IMG/VR virus record: IMGVR_UViG_3300042507_005027
Location: 1 to 50,091 of that record
Length of the DNA: 50,091 bases
Source of the DNA: a virus
Strand: one strand, 5' to 3'
A program made the position numbers and the translations under genes. The notes beneath the pieces are model-generated. The model did not search any database. It was given only the letters and a program-made list of their open reading frames with translations, and was not told the origin of the DNA. Below, piece after piece: positions 36,282 to 43,060 of the stretch. Every line of letters begins with the position of its first letter. The stretch's first letter is position 1.

Positions 36282-37078
36282 GTTTAGAGATAAGAAGAAT
36301 TGAAGACATAGATGACTTCACTAAGTTAACCCTTAGTGAGTTTAGCTATTCCAGAATAGACACATACGAGATGTGTCCTTCTAAGTATTTTTTTTCTTAC
36401 ATAAAAAAGGAACCAAGACAGTTCAATGGTCCGGCAATACTTGGAAACATAGTTCATGAGGTCTTAGAGAATACAGTATCTGCTGAAGATGTTTTGGACT
36501 TAGACGAGATGCACAACAAGTACATTGAGAGTATTGACTCATACGATCCAAACAAAGCTCTTTCTGAAGACCTATTGAATGCTGGCGCTCAGATCATAGA
36601 TGAATTTTTTGACCTAAACAAAGATAAAACTTTTGATGTATATGGAAAAGAAATTGGATTTAAGTTTGTTATAGGAAACTATTCGATAATTGGATTCATT
36701 GACAGAATTGATGTTGTTGATGACAATGTTTTTATTGTGGACTACAAAACTGGAAAGAGAGAAGTAGCAGCAAAAGATGTTTCTTCCAATCTGCAGATGG
36801 GGATATATGCACTTGCTGCTAGCGTCATGTTTCCTGGTAAGACTATCACAGCTGCACTCCACTATCTTAGAACCAACAGACTTAAGGCCCATACTTATTC
36901 TAAAGAAGACCTAGAATTTATTAAACAGAAATTAGTAGAAAGAATTATGGTTATTGTAGAGGACCAGAACTTCTCTCCTACTCTCAATGAGAGAGTATGC
37001 TCTTTCTGTGACCATTCTCAAAGCGGGGCGTGTGCTGTGGGTGCAGTGAGATTAAAAAAATTTAGAAAGTATACATAA
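36278..37078 (+). CDS. RecB/Cas4-like PD-(D/E)XK exonuclease, 266 aa
   Basis: Intact nuclease core: FSYSRIDTYEMCPSKYFF at the N-terminus with the first Cys, GNIVHEVLE, then FIDRIDVVDDNVFIVDYKTG with the catalytic Asp and D-x-K, the QxxxY motif LQMGIYALAA, and a C-terminal VCSFCDHSQSGACAV giving three more Cys for an Fe-S cluster. Probably a 5'-3' ssDNA or dsDNA exonuclease for recombination or end processing. It is the last gene of this operon before a bidirectional terminator. A catalytically impaired relative lies at 29174. Confidence 0.88.
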   Translation: MSLEIRRIEDIDDFTKLTLSEFSYSRIDTYEMCPSKYFFSYIKKEPRQFNGPAILGNIVHEVLENTVSAEDVLDLDEMHNKYIESIDSYDPNKALSEDLLNAGAQIIDEFFDLNKDKTFDVYGKEIGFKFVIGNYSIIGFIDRIDVVDDNVFIVDYKTGKREVAAKDVSSNLQMGIYALAASVMFPGKTITAALHYLRTNRLKAHTYSKEDLEFIKQKLVERIMVIVEDQNFSPTLNERVCSFCDHSQSGACAVGAVRLKKFRKYT

Positions 37079-37080
37079 AA

Positions 37081-37112
37081 AAAAGCCCCAGGGAATTAAC
37101 CCTGGGGCTTTT
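37081..37112. terminator. Bidirectional terminator
   Basis: A 13-bp perfect stem, AAAAGCCCCAGGG with CCCTGGGGCTTTT, loop AATTAA, with T tracts on both strands. It separates the convergent genes at 36278 (+) and 37131 (-). Confidence 0.92.
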
Positions 37113-37130
37113 ATGTTATTAACTATTAAA

Positions 37131-37301
37131 TTAGAACTGCTCGACCGAGTCAAGCTGGGCAGAAGCAACCAAGTCAAAGTCTGACTCAACGACGATCTTT
37201 ACTGCGTCATTATGGTCGAAACCAAGGGCACTGAGGTCCTCGATTACTGACTCGTTGATTGTCTGGCTGATGCTGTTGATGATTGTGTTTAATGTATTCA
37301 T
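37131..37301 (-). CDS. Lone minus-strand small protein, UBA-like fold, 56 aa
   Basis: The only convincing gene on the minus strand. Start at ATG (complement of 37299-37301); no strong Shine-Dalgarno, though AAAGGTGAT lies about 12 nt upstream. The sequence ESVIEDLSALGFDHNDAVKI then VESDFDLVASAQ matches a three-helix UBA/TS-N-like pattern (hydrophobic-x(3)-GF at the first loop). The codons GTC, GAG, CAG and GCC are GC-richer than most phage genes. It ends at the bidirectional terminator and is divergent from the nuclease gene. A small binding or regulatory protein is possible. Confidence 0.65.
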   Translation of the reverse strand: MNTLNTIINSISQTINESVIEDLSALGFDHNDAVKIVVESDFDLVASAQLDSVEQF

Positions 37302-37354
37302 GATAGATACTCTATCACCTTTCTGCCTTGGTGGCAACTTTTTGTGGTTATTTT

Positions 37355-37410
37355 TTGTTTTTACTTTGAATATAAAGTATAATATATGTATGTTTGACGT
37401 CGATAAGGAT
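37355..37410 (+). promoter_or_regulatory. Promoter and RBS for the nuclease/sigma operon
   Basis: TTGTTT (37355-37360), 17 nt, TATAAT (37378-37383), then AAGGAT at 37405-37410 before the ATG at 37417. The roughly 115-nt gap between the divergent genes probably also holds the minus-strand promoter. Confidence 0.6.
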
Positions 37411-37416
37411 AACACC

Positions 37417-37974
37417 ATGAATACAGAAGTGACAACTCCTGAGCAGTATTTTTTTTCTAGATCCAGGAAAAGATCTCACCCAAATTTTAAAAAGATGATA
37501 GCAGAGGCAATTGATACTATCGTCCTTAAAGATGATAGTAAGAGCTCAAGGGGAAATGCGTATAAGCATACTAAGTCTGGACACAGGGAAGATTTAGGAA
37601 TTGTCCTTAGGTCAAACTGGGAAGCAAACGTGGCGAGGATATATAACGCCTATGAGATCGAATTTGAATTTGAACCAAAAGTTTTTAGCTATCCAGTAAA
37701 GAGGGGAACAAAGGGTTACACTCCCGATTTCTATCTACCAAAACATGATGAGTGGTTAGAAGTAAAAGGTTACTTGGATGATAAAAGTAAAATCAAACTT
37801 AAAAGATTTAAAAGATATTATCCAGAAGAATTTTCAAAATTAACATTTGTTTGTAGCAAGTACTCAAACAATGCTAAAAGCTTTGCTCAAGAAATAGGGA
37901 TTCCACAAGTAGTTTACTATGAAGAAATTAAAAATTATTATATGGATAAGATTCCATATTGGGAAGGAAAGTAG
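37417..37974 (+). CDS. PD-(D/E)XK nuclease (T7 endonuclease I-like core), 185 aa
   Basis: The ATG at 37417 is set by the RBS; the open frame runs further upstream but lies in the promoter. The core reads VLRSNWEANVARIYNAYEIE, FEFEPKVFSYPV, YTPDFYLPKHDEWLEVKGYL: Glu in the first helix, PDF Asp, and the E-V-K pair. This is the pattern of stand-alone phage nucleases related to T7 endonuclease I and TnsA-like proteins. Probably resolves branched DNA or acts as a homing-type nuclease. Followed by the sigma factor with a 2-nt gap. Confidence 0.8.
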   Translation: MNTEVTTPEQYFFSRSRKRSHPNFKKMIAEAIDTIVLKDDSKSSRGNAYKHTKSGHREDLGIVLRSNWEANVARIYNAYEIEFEFEPKVFSYPVKRGTKGYTPDFYLPKHDEWLEVKGYLDDKSKIKLKRFKRYYPEEFSKLTFVCSKYSNNAKSFAQEIGIPQVVYYEEIKNYYMDKIPYWEGK

Positions 37975-37976
37975 TT

Positions 37977-38836
37977 ATGTCTAGCTACAAAGAACAGTAT
38001 TATAGTTTAGAAGAAAACGAGATGCAAGACCTCATTGCTAAAGCAAAAAAGGGCTCTGCAAAATCTCAAGAAGAACTCTTAAAAGTATTCAATAACTTTT
38101 TAACAAAGTATGTAAGCATGTTATTCTACCGGAAAATATAGCTACAACGATTATGACATCAGAAGATTCATATCGCTATTTGTTAAAGATAACTTTGTTA
38201 GATTTGCACTCATGAAGAATAAATTAAATTCCGCTGGATATAAGCACGTCAATGAGTGCATGAGGCGGAATACTTTATATGACAAAGAGATATTGCTCTG
38301 AAGAGGACGTAAGGCAAACGGTAAATCTTACTTTCCTTCAATGCGTGCAAAGGTATGAACGAAGAGATTCTGAAAAAGGACCAATCCCATTCAGTGCGTT
38401 CCTTTATAGTTATTTCTTTTACTTGCTCAAAAAGAATGTCGACACATTTTTGATAGATCAACTAGGAAGGAAGTCATTCCCTCTATACACTGAGAGCTCT
38501 ACAGGAGAAGATGGATCAGATCAAACTGAAGGATTCAATGTAGACACTATTGAGTACGCAGTAAGAGATTTAATTTTTGCAGGCAATGTAGATGAGTTTT
38601 GGGTACTGGGAGAAAACACTCAACCTCCTTTTGATCAACTCACCGTACAGGAGAGACAGCTTATCAAGTGGAAGTATGTGGATGGCAAGAAGTCTTCCGA
38701 CATTGCTGCTAAAATTACAGAGCACCCAAATACAGTTAGAGAACACATTAGCAAGGTAAAGATCAAACTTAAAGATATACTGTTGTCTGACGGAATGCAA
38801 GAATTCTTATTGCTAACTAATATAGAAGGAAAGTAA
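37977..38836 (+). CDS. Sigma-70-family factor needing two +1 frameshifts (285 aa)
   Basis: The ATG at 37977 follows GGAAGGAAAGTAGTT. Three frames join into one protein at two in-frame CGGA sites (38130 and 38266). Frame 1 encodes helical MSSYKEQYYSLEENEMQDLI...TKYVSMLFY; frame 2 encodes KYSYNDYDIRRFISLFVKDN...HVNECMR; frame 3 encodes region 2 (CSEEDVRQTVNLTFLQCVQR then FSAFLYSYFFYLL) and region 4 (LTVQERQLIKWKYVDGKKSS then HPNTVREHISKVKIKL, an HTH). Without the shifts translation stops at 38139, and no RBS precedes the middle segment. Likely directs late phage transcription. A separate start at ATG 38279 for the C-terminal part cannot be excluded. Confidence 0.75.
38130..38133 (+). other. CGGA +1 frameshift site 1, sigma factor
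   Basis: The zero frame reads TTC TAC CGG AAA ATA TAG; the +1 frame reads TTC TAC (C) GGA AAA TAT AGC. It is the only in-frame CGG of the first segment and lies three codons before its stop. The joined text FY-(G/R)-KYSYNDYD is continuous. Confidence 0.75.
38266..38269 (+). other. CGGA +1 frameshift site 2, sigma factor
   Basis: The incoming frame reads ATG AGG CGG AAT ACT and would stop at TGA 38299; the +1 frame reads ATG AGG (C) GGA ATA CTT TAT ATG ACA and continues into sigma regions 2 and 4. It is the second shift in the same gene, again at CGGA. Confidence 0.75.
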
Positions 38837-38837
38837 A

Positions 38838-39347
38838 TTGGAAGACAACTACAGCATTTTAAACGGTTTGTATAACTTTTTAAATCCGCAATTAAGAGAG
38901 ATAGTTCAGGCGTTTTCTAAGCCAGAAGATCTAGACAAATACTTTATTGAAATACCAGATGTTAATTATATTGATTTAACCATTCATGACCTAGCTTCTT
39001 TGGTGGCAAGAGCATCAAATGTGTACAGCAGAGTCGCAAGATTCGCAGGAATAGCTAGGGCTCAAAGAAAGCTTTTAGAAGGAAAATACAAAAGAGTATA
39101 CAAGGCTAATCGTTTTGGAAAGAATGAAGCCGAAAGAGAAGCCACCGCTATAGCAGCAGCCGAGAAAGAATATGAAGCACTTACAGCAGTTGAAGCTGTT
39201 GTCGAGCTTGCTGAGTCAATGGAGTCAGCTGCTCGAGTTTCTTCTGAATCCGCAAGAAAGCTAATGGATAAAGTCCAGTCTATGCAAGTTGCTAATGCTA
39301 GAGAAGACAAGGGCTATTATTCAGAAAAAGATTACAGCACATTTTAG
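38838..39347 (+). CDS. Coiled-coil protein, 169 aa
   Basis: TTG start with GAAGGAAAG ahead. N-terminal half globular (YNFLNPQLREIVQAFSKPED); residues 65-160 long helices rich in Ala, Glu and Lys (GKNEAEREATAIAAAEKEYE, SESARKLMDKVQSMQ), probably coiled coil. Possibly a recombination or DNA-binding accessory given its neighbours, but no family is recognised. Confidence 0.7.
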   Translation: MEDNYSILNGLYNFLNPQLREIVQAFSKPEDLDKYFIEIPDVNYIDLTIHDLASLVARASNVYSRVARFAGIARAQRKLLEGKYKRVYKANRFGKNEAEREATAIAAAEKEYEALTAVEAVVELAESMESAARVSSESARKLMDKVQSMQVANAREDKGYYSEKDYSTF

Positions 39348-39353
39348 GAATAC

Positions 39354-39563
39354 ATGTACATAGGTCATTACAAAGCAGTCAAATCAAACCAAGAATTTTT
39401 TTCTATGATTAGAAATAGTCTTGATTTTCCAACCCAAGCGGAATACAAAGGGGAAAGATATCTTCTTCAAACAACTTACTCGGTAGCTTCTAAGTCGATG
39501 CAAAAAAGAGTTACGGATAGAGCCGATGAACTTGGCATACCTAGAGATATTAATGTAGACTAA
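39354..39563 (+). CDS. Hypothetical protein, 69 aa
   Basis: AGGAATAC precedes the ATG. MYIGHYKAVKSNQEFFSMIR, then a C-terminal half with RVTDRADELGIPRDINVD. Function unknown. Confidence 0.65.
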   Translation: MYIGHYKAVKSNQEFFSMIRNSLDFPTQAEYKGERYLLQTTYSVASKSMQKRVTDRADELGIPRDINVD

Positions 39564-39564
39564 T

Positions 39565-39999
39565 ATGAATATAGAAGTTTTTTGCGACGGTGCCTCGAGA
39601 GGTCAAGGACAAAAAAAAGTTGGAGAAGCTTCTTGTGCCGTAGTTGTTTATAAGAACAGAAGAAAAATAGCACAGTTTGCTAGAGGACTTGGTCAAAGAA
39701 GTAACAACGAAGCTGAGTATGAGGCAGTAATAGCAGCACTTCTCATGTGTTCCATGTCAGACTTAAAAGATCCAATCATATATACAGACTCAGCGGTAAT
39801 AGCAAATCATATCTCCGGAAAATGGAAATGCAAGAACGCTGCCCTTCTTCCTCTTCTGATGACCATAGAAGACATAAAAGAAGAATATCAATTTAGAGTA
39901 TTGCAAGTTCCCAGAGCTTTTGTATGGGAGGCAGACATGTTAGCTAATGAATTTTTAGATCAATTAAAAGAGAGAAAAGCAAGTAGTACAGAAAAGTAA
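39565..39999 (+). CDS. RNase HI-like ribonuclease, 144 aa
   Basis: Classic fold: VFCDGASRGQ with the first catalytic Asp8, SNNEAEYEAVIAAL with Glu49, and IIYTDSAVIANHISGKWKC with Asp75. A C-terminal Asp in WEADMLANEFLDQL is the likely fourth ligand. Degrades RNA in RNA-DNA hybrids, for example primers. Single-domain length. Confidence 0.9.
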   Translation: MNIEVFCDGASRGQGQKKVGEASCAVVVYKNRRKIAQFARGLGQRSNNEAEYEAVIAALLMCSMSDLKDPIIYTDSAVIANHISGKWKCKNAALLPLLMTIEDIKEEYQFRVLQVPRAFVWEADMLANEFLDQLKERKASSTEK

Positions 40000-40003
40000 A
40001 TGG

Positions 40004-40016
40004 TAGAATAGAGAGT
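40004..40016 (+). promoter_or_regulatory. Candidate leaderless promoter for the dNMP kinase
   Basis: TAGAAT at 40004-40009 ends 7 nt before the ATG at 40017 with no true Shine-Dalgarno, the geometry of leaderless transcripts in Actinobacteria. No -35 is evident. Confidence 0.4.
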
Positions 40017-40802
40017 ATGAGTATTAATTTTAAACAAGACTATCCAATTGTTATCGGACTTGCAGGGAAAGCTGGAAGCGGTAAAACATCAGTTGCAGAA
40101 TATCTCGTGCCAAAGGGCTCTATAGAGACAACATTATATGGAATGAAGTGGGATCACATATTTTATGCCCTACCACTATATGAGATGGCATCTATTAAGA
40201 GATCAATTAGAGGATTCAATCAAGAGTCAAGACAACTGTATGCCATTCATGATACCCTTTATGACATTTATGGCAGAAGTCCTATCGGAACGATACCGGA
40301 TTACGAAACTTTTGTATCAAAAGTAAAAGAAATCTACAATCTTTCAATTGAAGAAGAAGGTGTCAAGCCTCGATCATTTTTGCAGAAATCTGGTGACATT
40401 TGCAGAGAAGGATATGCGGACTGCTTCTCCGATTGGGCTATCACAAAGTCAACTAGATTGTATAATTCTTACAGAAAAAATCTGAATGAAGAAGACGATG
40501 AACTTCCTTTCGTTGTATTCATATCAGATGTAAGATTTGTAAACGAGGCAGAAAAAATCCTCAATCAACCCAATGGAATTGTTATCTGCTTTGATGCTAA
40601 TGAAGATACTTTAAATGATAGAATATTAAAAAGAGATGGAAAATTAATGAGTAGCGATCAAAAGAATCACATATCAGAACAACAAATTGATACAATTAAA
40701 TCTATGGCCAGCTTGATTATTTCAACAGATAACATGACCATAGAAGAACAAGCTCAGGCAACACTAAAGGCCTTAGGAATACTAAAGGAAGCCAATGCCT
40801 AA
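40017..40802 (+). CDS. Deoxynucleoside monophosphate kinase-like, 261 aa
   Basis: P-loop IGLAGKAGSGKTSVAEYL at residues 12-30; later FLQKSGDICREGYADCFSDW and VVFISDVRFVNEAEKI (an Asp-Val-Arg motif as in T4 gp1-type kinases), then FDANEDTLNDRILKRDG as the lid-like region. Phosphorylates dNMPs, feeding the pool made by RNR and ThyX. Overlaps the next gene by 8 nt. Confidence 0.82.
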   Translation: MSINFKQDYPIVIGLAGKAGSGKTSVAEYLVPKGSIETTLYGMKWDHIFYALPLYEMASIKRSIRGFNQESRQLYAIHDTLYDIYGRSPIGTIPDYETFVSKVKEIYNLSIEEEGVKPRSFLQKSGDICREGYADCFSDWAITKSTRLYNSYRKNLNEEDDELPFVVFISDVRFVNEAEKILNQPNGIVICFDANEDTLNDRILKRDGKLMSSDQKNHISEQQIDTIKSMASLIISTDNMTIEEQAQATLKALGILKEANA

Positions 40803-41115
40803 GGTATCTAAAAGCGCATTCGAACAATCAACAGACTCTCCAATAGAACAGGTAGTAAACTTAATGGCACAAGAAATATCAATCTCTACAAATCCAGTAT
40901 TTATTTGTGGAGTGAACAGAAAAATAAATATAGGCAATTTCGAGAACATCGACGTATATGCTGGGATCACTATCCCGTTGTCTAATATTGACCCATCTGA
41001 TAGAGAAGCTCTTTCCGAGGCAATTCAGGCTGCAGCAGCAGACGGATTTGCTATGGTCTCAAGAGAGACTGGTGAAAGATATACTCTAATTAAAGAGTCT
41101 CAACAAGGAAAATAA
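40795..41115 (+). CDS. Hypothetical protein, 106 aa
   Basis: Starts in the kinase gene end. Beta-rich middle (NPVFICGVNRKINIGNFENI), then SREALSEAIQ-like helices and a C-terminal RETGERYTLIKES. No family recognised. Confidence 0.65.
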   Translation: MPKVSKSAFEQSTDSPIEQVVNLMAQEISISTNPVFICGVNRKINIGNFENIDVYAGITIPLSNIDPSDREALSEAIQAAAADGFAMVSRETGERYTLIKESQQGK

Positions 41116-41125
41116 TTATTTTTGG

Positions 41126-41193
41126 TTGTTTTTCTGATAGAAACAATGTATTATAATTATTGAATTAATTCAACTATTAACTAAGAGGTTAAA
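41126..41193 (+). promoter_or_regulatory. Promoter region for the basic-protein cluster
   Basis: TATAAT at 41152-41157 with a weak TTGTTT upstream (20-nt spacing), a small palindrome GAATTAATTC, and AAGAGG before the ATG at 41194. Confidence 0.5.
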
Positions 41194-41496
41194 ATGATTA
41201 ACAAGCTAGCAAAGAAAGTCACCTCATTTTTGGTGGGTTTCAAGAAGAAAGATGCAAAGTCCGTTCAGGATTCTGTTATCAACAAAGTTATTGACAAGGT
41301 TGCCGAAGACATCACTGAGGTCGCAGAAGTAGCAGAAAAGGCAGTAGAAAATGTCTTGGAAGTTGCAGCTGAGGAAACCAAGAAAGTAACAAAGGTTGTG
41401 GAGACCAAGGTTCCAAAGGCTCCCAAGAAGGCAGCAGCAGAGCCTAAGAAAGCAGCAGCTAAGCCTAAGGGTAGACCAAAGAAAGATCCACAATAA
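41194..41496 (+). CDS. Histone H1-like Lys/Ala-rich protein, 100 aa
   Basis: N-terminal basic segment LAKKVTSFLVGFKKKDAKSV, an amphipathic Ala/Val/Glu helix (about residues 25-65), and a C-terminal H1-like tail of PKKAAAEPKKAAAKPK followed by KGRPKKDP, close to an AT-hook core. It has its own promoter and terminator and GC-richer codons, so it is probably abundant. Likely binds DNA or neutralises packaged or replicating DNA; inference from composition. Confidence 0.75.
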   Translation: MINKLAKKVTSFLVGFKKKDAKSVQDSVINKVIDKVAEDITEVAEVAEKAVENVLEVAAEETKKVTKVVETKVPKAPKKAAAEPKKAAAKPKGRPKKDPQ

Positions 41497-41508
41497 TCTT
41501 CAAAGATT

Positions 41509-41550
41509 AAAGGGTTCTCTTAGATTTAAAAGTTTAAGGGAACCCTTTTT
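41509..41550 (+). terminator. Rho-independent terminator
   Basis: A long stem pairing AAAGGGTTCTCTTAG with its partner ending GGGAACCCTTT, followed by TT and C. It ends the single-gene unit at 41194. Confidence 0.85.
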
Positions 41551-41567
41551 CTGTTACTATATACCTT

Positions 41568-41681
41568 ATGTCATATGCGCAATATCGAAGATTAATTAAA
41601 GGAAATTGGTCAAATAAAGATTCTGATCAAGAACCTAATCCCGATGAGCAGCAAGAAGATTTACCAGTAGAAGAAGAATAA
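41568..41681 (+). CDS. Small acidic protein, 37 aa, leaderless
   Basis: MSYAQYRRLIKGNWSNKDSD followed by an acidic Glu-rich tail. TACTAT at 41555-41560 ends 7 nt before the ATG and no Shine-Dalgarno is present, so a leaderless mRNA is likely. Function unknown. Confidence 0.5.
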   Translation: MSYAQYRRLIKGNWSNKDSDQEPNPDEQQEDLPVEEE

Positions 41682-41686
41682 TAATA

Positions 41687-41881
41687 ATGGTAATGAAAAA
41701 AGTAATTGGAATTAGTGGTTTTAAATATGCTACTAAGCCCAAGATGGGCACCAGTAATGTATTTAATGGAATTTTCTTAGACGCTTATGGCGAAAAGAAA
41801 ATGACTAAAAGTTCTAAAAAGCAACAAACAAAAGCGAAAGGCAAGAGCAAAAATGGCAAAAGCAAAAAAAGCAAAAAGTAG
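41687..41881 (+). CDS. Basic protein, 64 aa
   Basis: MVMKKVIGISGFKYATKPKM, then a second in-frame ATG and a Lys-only style tail (SKKQQTKAKGKSKNGKSKKS). The start is uncertain; the product could be just the last 26 residues from the internal ATG. Overlaps the next gene by 29 nt. Confidence 0.5.
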   Translation: MVMKKVIGISGFKYATKPKMGTSNVFNGIFLDAYGEKKMTKSSKKQQTKAKGKSKNGKSKKSKK

Positions 41882-41990
41882 TTCAACCCCAAAGGGTGGA
41901 GCAGCTCCAAAGTTAAACTCTAACTTTATGTACGGAACAATGCCAAACGCATCAGCTCCAAAGGCTGCTGCAAAGGGTAAGAAGAAGTAA
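41853..41990 (+). CDS. Basic protein, 45 aa, with SAPK motifs
   Basis: MAKAKKAKSSSTPKGGAAPK, then MYGTMPNASAPKAAAKGKKK. Overlaps the previous gene in another frame. It shares the ASAPK/AAPK element with the protein at 42549. Confidence 0.6.
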   Translation: MAKAKKAKSSSTPKGGAAPKLNSNFMYGTMPNASAPKAAAKGKKK

Positions 41991-41995
41991 TAAAA

Positions 41996-42283
41996 ATGGC
42001 AGCGCCAAAAGACTCCAGGCTTAAAAAGGCTGGGGTAAGTGGCTACAATAAGCCCAAGAGAACACCGGATCATCCTAAGAAGTCTCACGTAGTTGTGGCT
42101 AAGCAGGGGTCAAAGGTTAAAACAATTAGATTTGGTCAACAAGGTGTTTCTGGATCTCCCAAAAAACAAGGGGAGTCAAAGTCTTATGCAGCTAGAAGAA
42201 AGTCCTTCAAAGCTCGTCATGCATCCAATATATCCAAGGGACCAATGTCAGCAGCCTATTGGGCAGACAGGGTAAAATGGTAA
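41996..42283 (+). CDS. Basic protein of DUF6321 type, 95 aa
   Basis: RLKKAGVSGYNKPKRTPDHP, SHVVVAKQGSKVKTIRFGQQ, RRKSFKARHASNISKGPMSA and YWADRVKW form a pattern I recognise from small conserved proteins of cyanophages and other large viruses (DUF6321). Function unknown; probably virion-associated or DNA-binding. It starts 5 nt after the previous stop. Confidence 0.75.
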   Translation: MAAPKDSRLKKAGVSGYNKPKRTPDHPKKSHVVVAKQGSKVKTIRFGQQGVSGSPKKQGESKSYAARRKSFKARHASNISKGPMSAAYWADRVKW

Positions 42284-42284
42284 T

Positions 42285-42522
42285 ATGGAAGCAGTTTTTG
42301 TCGCATTAATAGCAGCTGTAGGCGGAGTCCTAGCAGCGCTTGTGCAAAAGGGACGTAAAGAAAATAAAGATGACCACAATGTGGTCGCTAACTTGCTAAT
42401 TGGTGTGAAAGATGATATCATTCATCTTCATGAAAAGATTGATCATGTAGATGATCAAGTAGAAAAAGTCGATGACAAAATAGATATGCATATTAAGTGG
42501 CATCGGAAAACAAAAAAAATAA
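42285..42522 (+). CDS. Holin-like protein ending after a +1 shift at CGGA (78 aa)
   Basis: MEAVFVALIAAVGGVLAALV is a single transmembrane segment, followed by KGRKENKDDHNVVANLLIGV and a heptad region HLHEKIDHVDDQVEKVDDKI, the pattern of small actinophage holins. In the zero frame the ORF runs straight through the RBS and start of the next gene, giving an odd 161-residue fusion. Shifting +1 at the only in-frame CGG (42504) gives KWH-(R/G)-KQKK and a TAA at 42520, an ordinary holin size. Forms membrane lesions that release the endolysin encoded at 47198. The lysis role is inferred. Confidence 0.7.
42504..42507 (+). other. CGGA +1 frameshift site, holin
   Basis: The zero frame reads CAT CGG AAA ACA AAA AAA ATA and fuses into the next gene; the +1 frame reads CAT (C) GGA AAA CAA AAA AAA TAA. 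An A8 run just downstream (42512-42519) could also slip, so this site is less clean than the others. Confidence 0.6.
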
Positions 42523-42548
42523 TACTAGTATTAAACAAGGAGAAAATC

Positions 42549-42770
42549 ATGGCTAAGAAAATGTCAGCAAAAGGTGGTAAGGGAGTTTCAGCTCCAGAGC
42601 CAACAGTAAGTGCCGGTCAGGCAAAACAGGGTGTTCGCCCAATCAAGAACACAAAAGGTCAGAACATTGAAAAGAAGGGTGCATCAGCTCCAAAGCCTGC
42701 AGCCTCAACTGGTCAGATGAAGATCGCAAAGCGCCCAATTAAGAACACCAAGGGCAAGGTTATCGGCTGA
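42549..42770 (+). CDS. Basic repeat protein, 73 aa
   Basis: Own AAGGAG (42537-42542) 6 nt before the ATG, which argues it is translated separately from the holin. Two internal repeats: GVSAPEPTVSAGQAKQGVRP plus IKNTKGQ, and GASAPKPAASTGQMKIAKRP plus IKNTKGK. Codons are GC-rich as in highly expressed genes. Function unknown; nucleic-acid binding likely from charge. Confidence 0.7.
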   Translation: MAKKMSAKGGKGVSAPEPTVSAGQAKQGVRPIKNTKGQNIEKKGASAPKPAASTGQMKIAKRPIKNTKGKVIG

Positions 42771-42775
42771 TAACC
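42758..42775 (+). repeat. Short hairpin across the stop codon of the 73 aa gene
   Basis: GGTTATC, loop GGCT, GATAACC: a perfect 7-bp stem over the stop codon, without a T tract. Confidence 0.45.
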
Positions 42776-42798
42776 CTATAACATAGGTGTTTGATTTG

Positions 42799-42838
42799 AA
42801 TATGGGGGTGGTACTATGATAGGTATCATCCCCATATT
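42799..42838. repeat. 16-bp hairpin upstream of the 67 aa basic gene
   Basis: AATATGGGGGTGGTAC pairs fully (two G-T pairs) with GTATCATCCCCATATT around the loop TATGATAG, a 40-nt perfect hairpin. There is no T tract, so it is not a standard terminator. An RNA-processing site, operator or mRNA stabiliser is possible. Confidence 0.7.
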
Positions 42839-42855
42839 ATTATCTAAGGAGTAGC

Positions 42856-43059
42856 ATGGCTGCAAAAAAATCAGATAAGAAATGGATTCAAGGTGCAATC
42901 AAAAGACCTGGTGCCTTTACTGCTAAGGCCAAGAAGGCAGGAAAGTCTGTTTCTGGCATGGCAGCTGCTGTTACCAAGAATCCAGGAAGGTACAGTAAAC
43001 TAACTGTGCAGCAAGCAAACCTTGCAAAGACGCTTAGAAAAATAAATAAAGGAAAATAA
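42856..43059 (+). CDS. Basic protein, 67 aa
   Basis: AAGGAGTAGC before the ATG. KKWIQGAIKRPGAFTAKAKK, then GKSVSGMAAAVTKNPGRYSK: the WIQxAIKxPGA motif is a recurring small phage protein pattern. Function unknown. Confidence 0.7.
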   Translation: MAAKKSDKKWIQGAIKRPGAFTAKAKKAGKSVSGMAAAVTKNPGRYSKLTVQQANLAKTLRKINKGK

Positions 43060-43060
43060 A

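Noticed and set aside
37255-37416. Upstream extension of the nuclease frame
   Set aside because: It covers the promoter and overlaps the minus-strand gene; the RBS-supported ATG at 37417 is better.
41224-41493. Cys/Leu-rich minus-strand frame opposite the H1-like gene
   Set aside because: Mirror of Lys/Ala-rich codons; no RBS or context.
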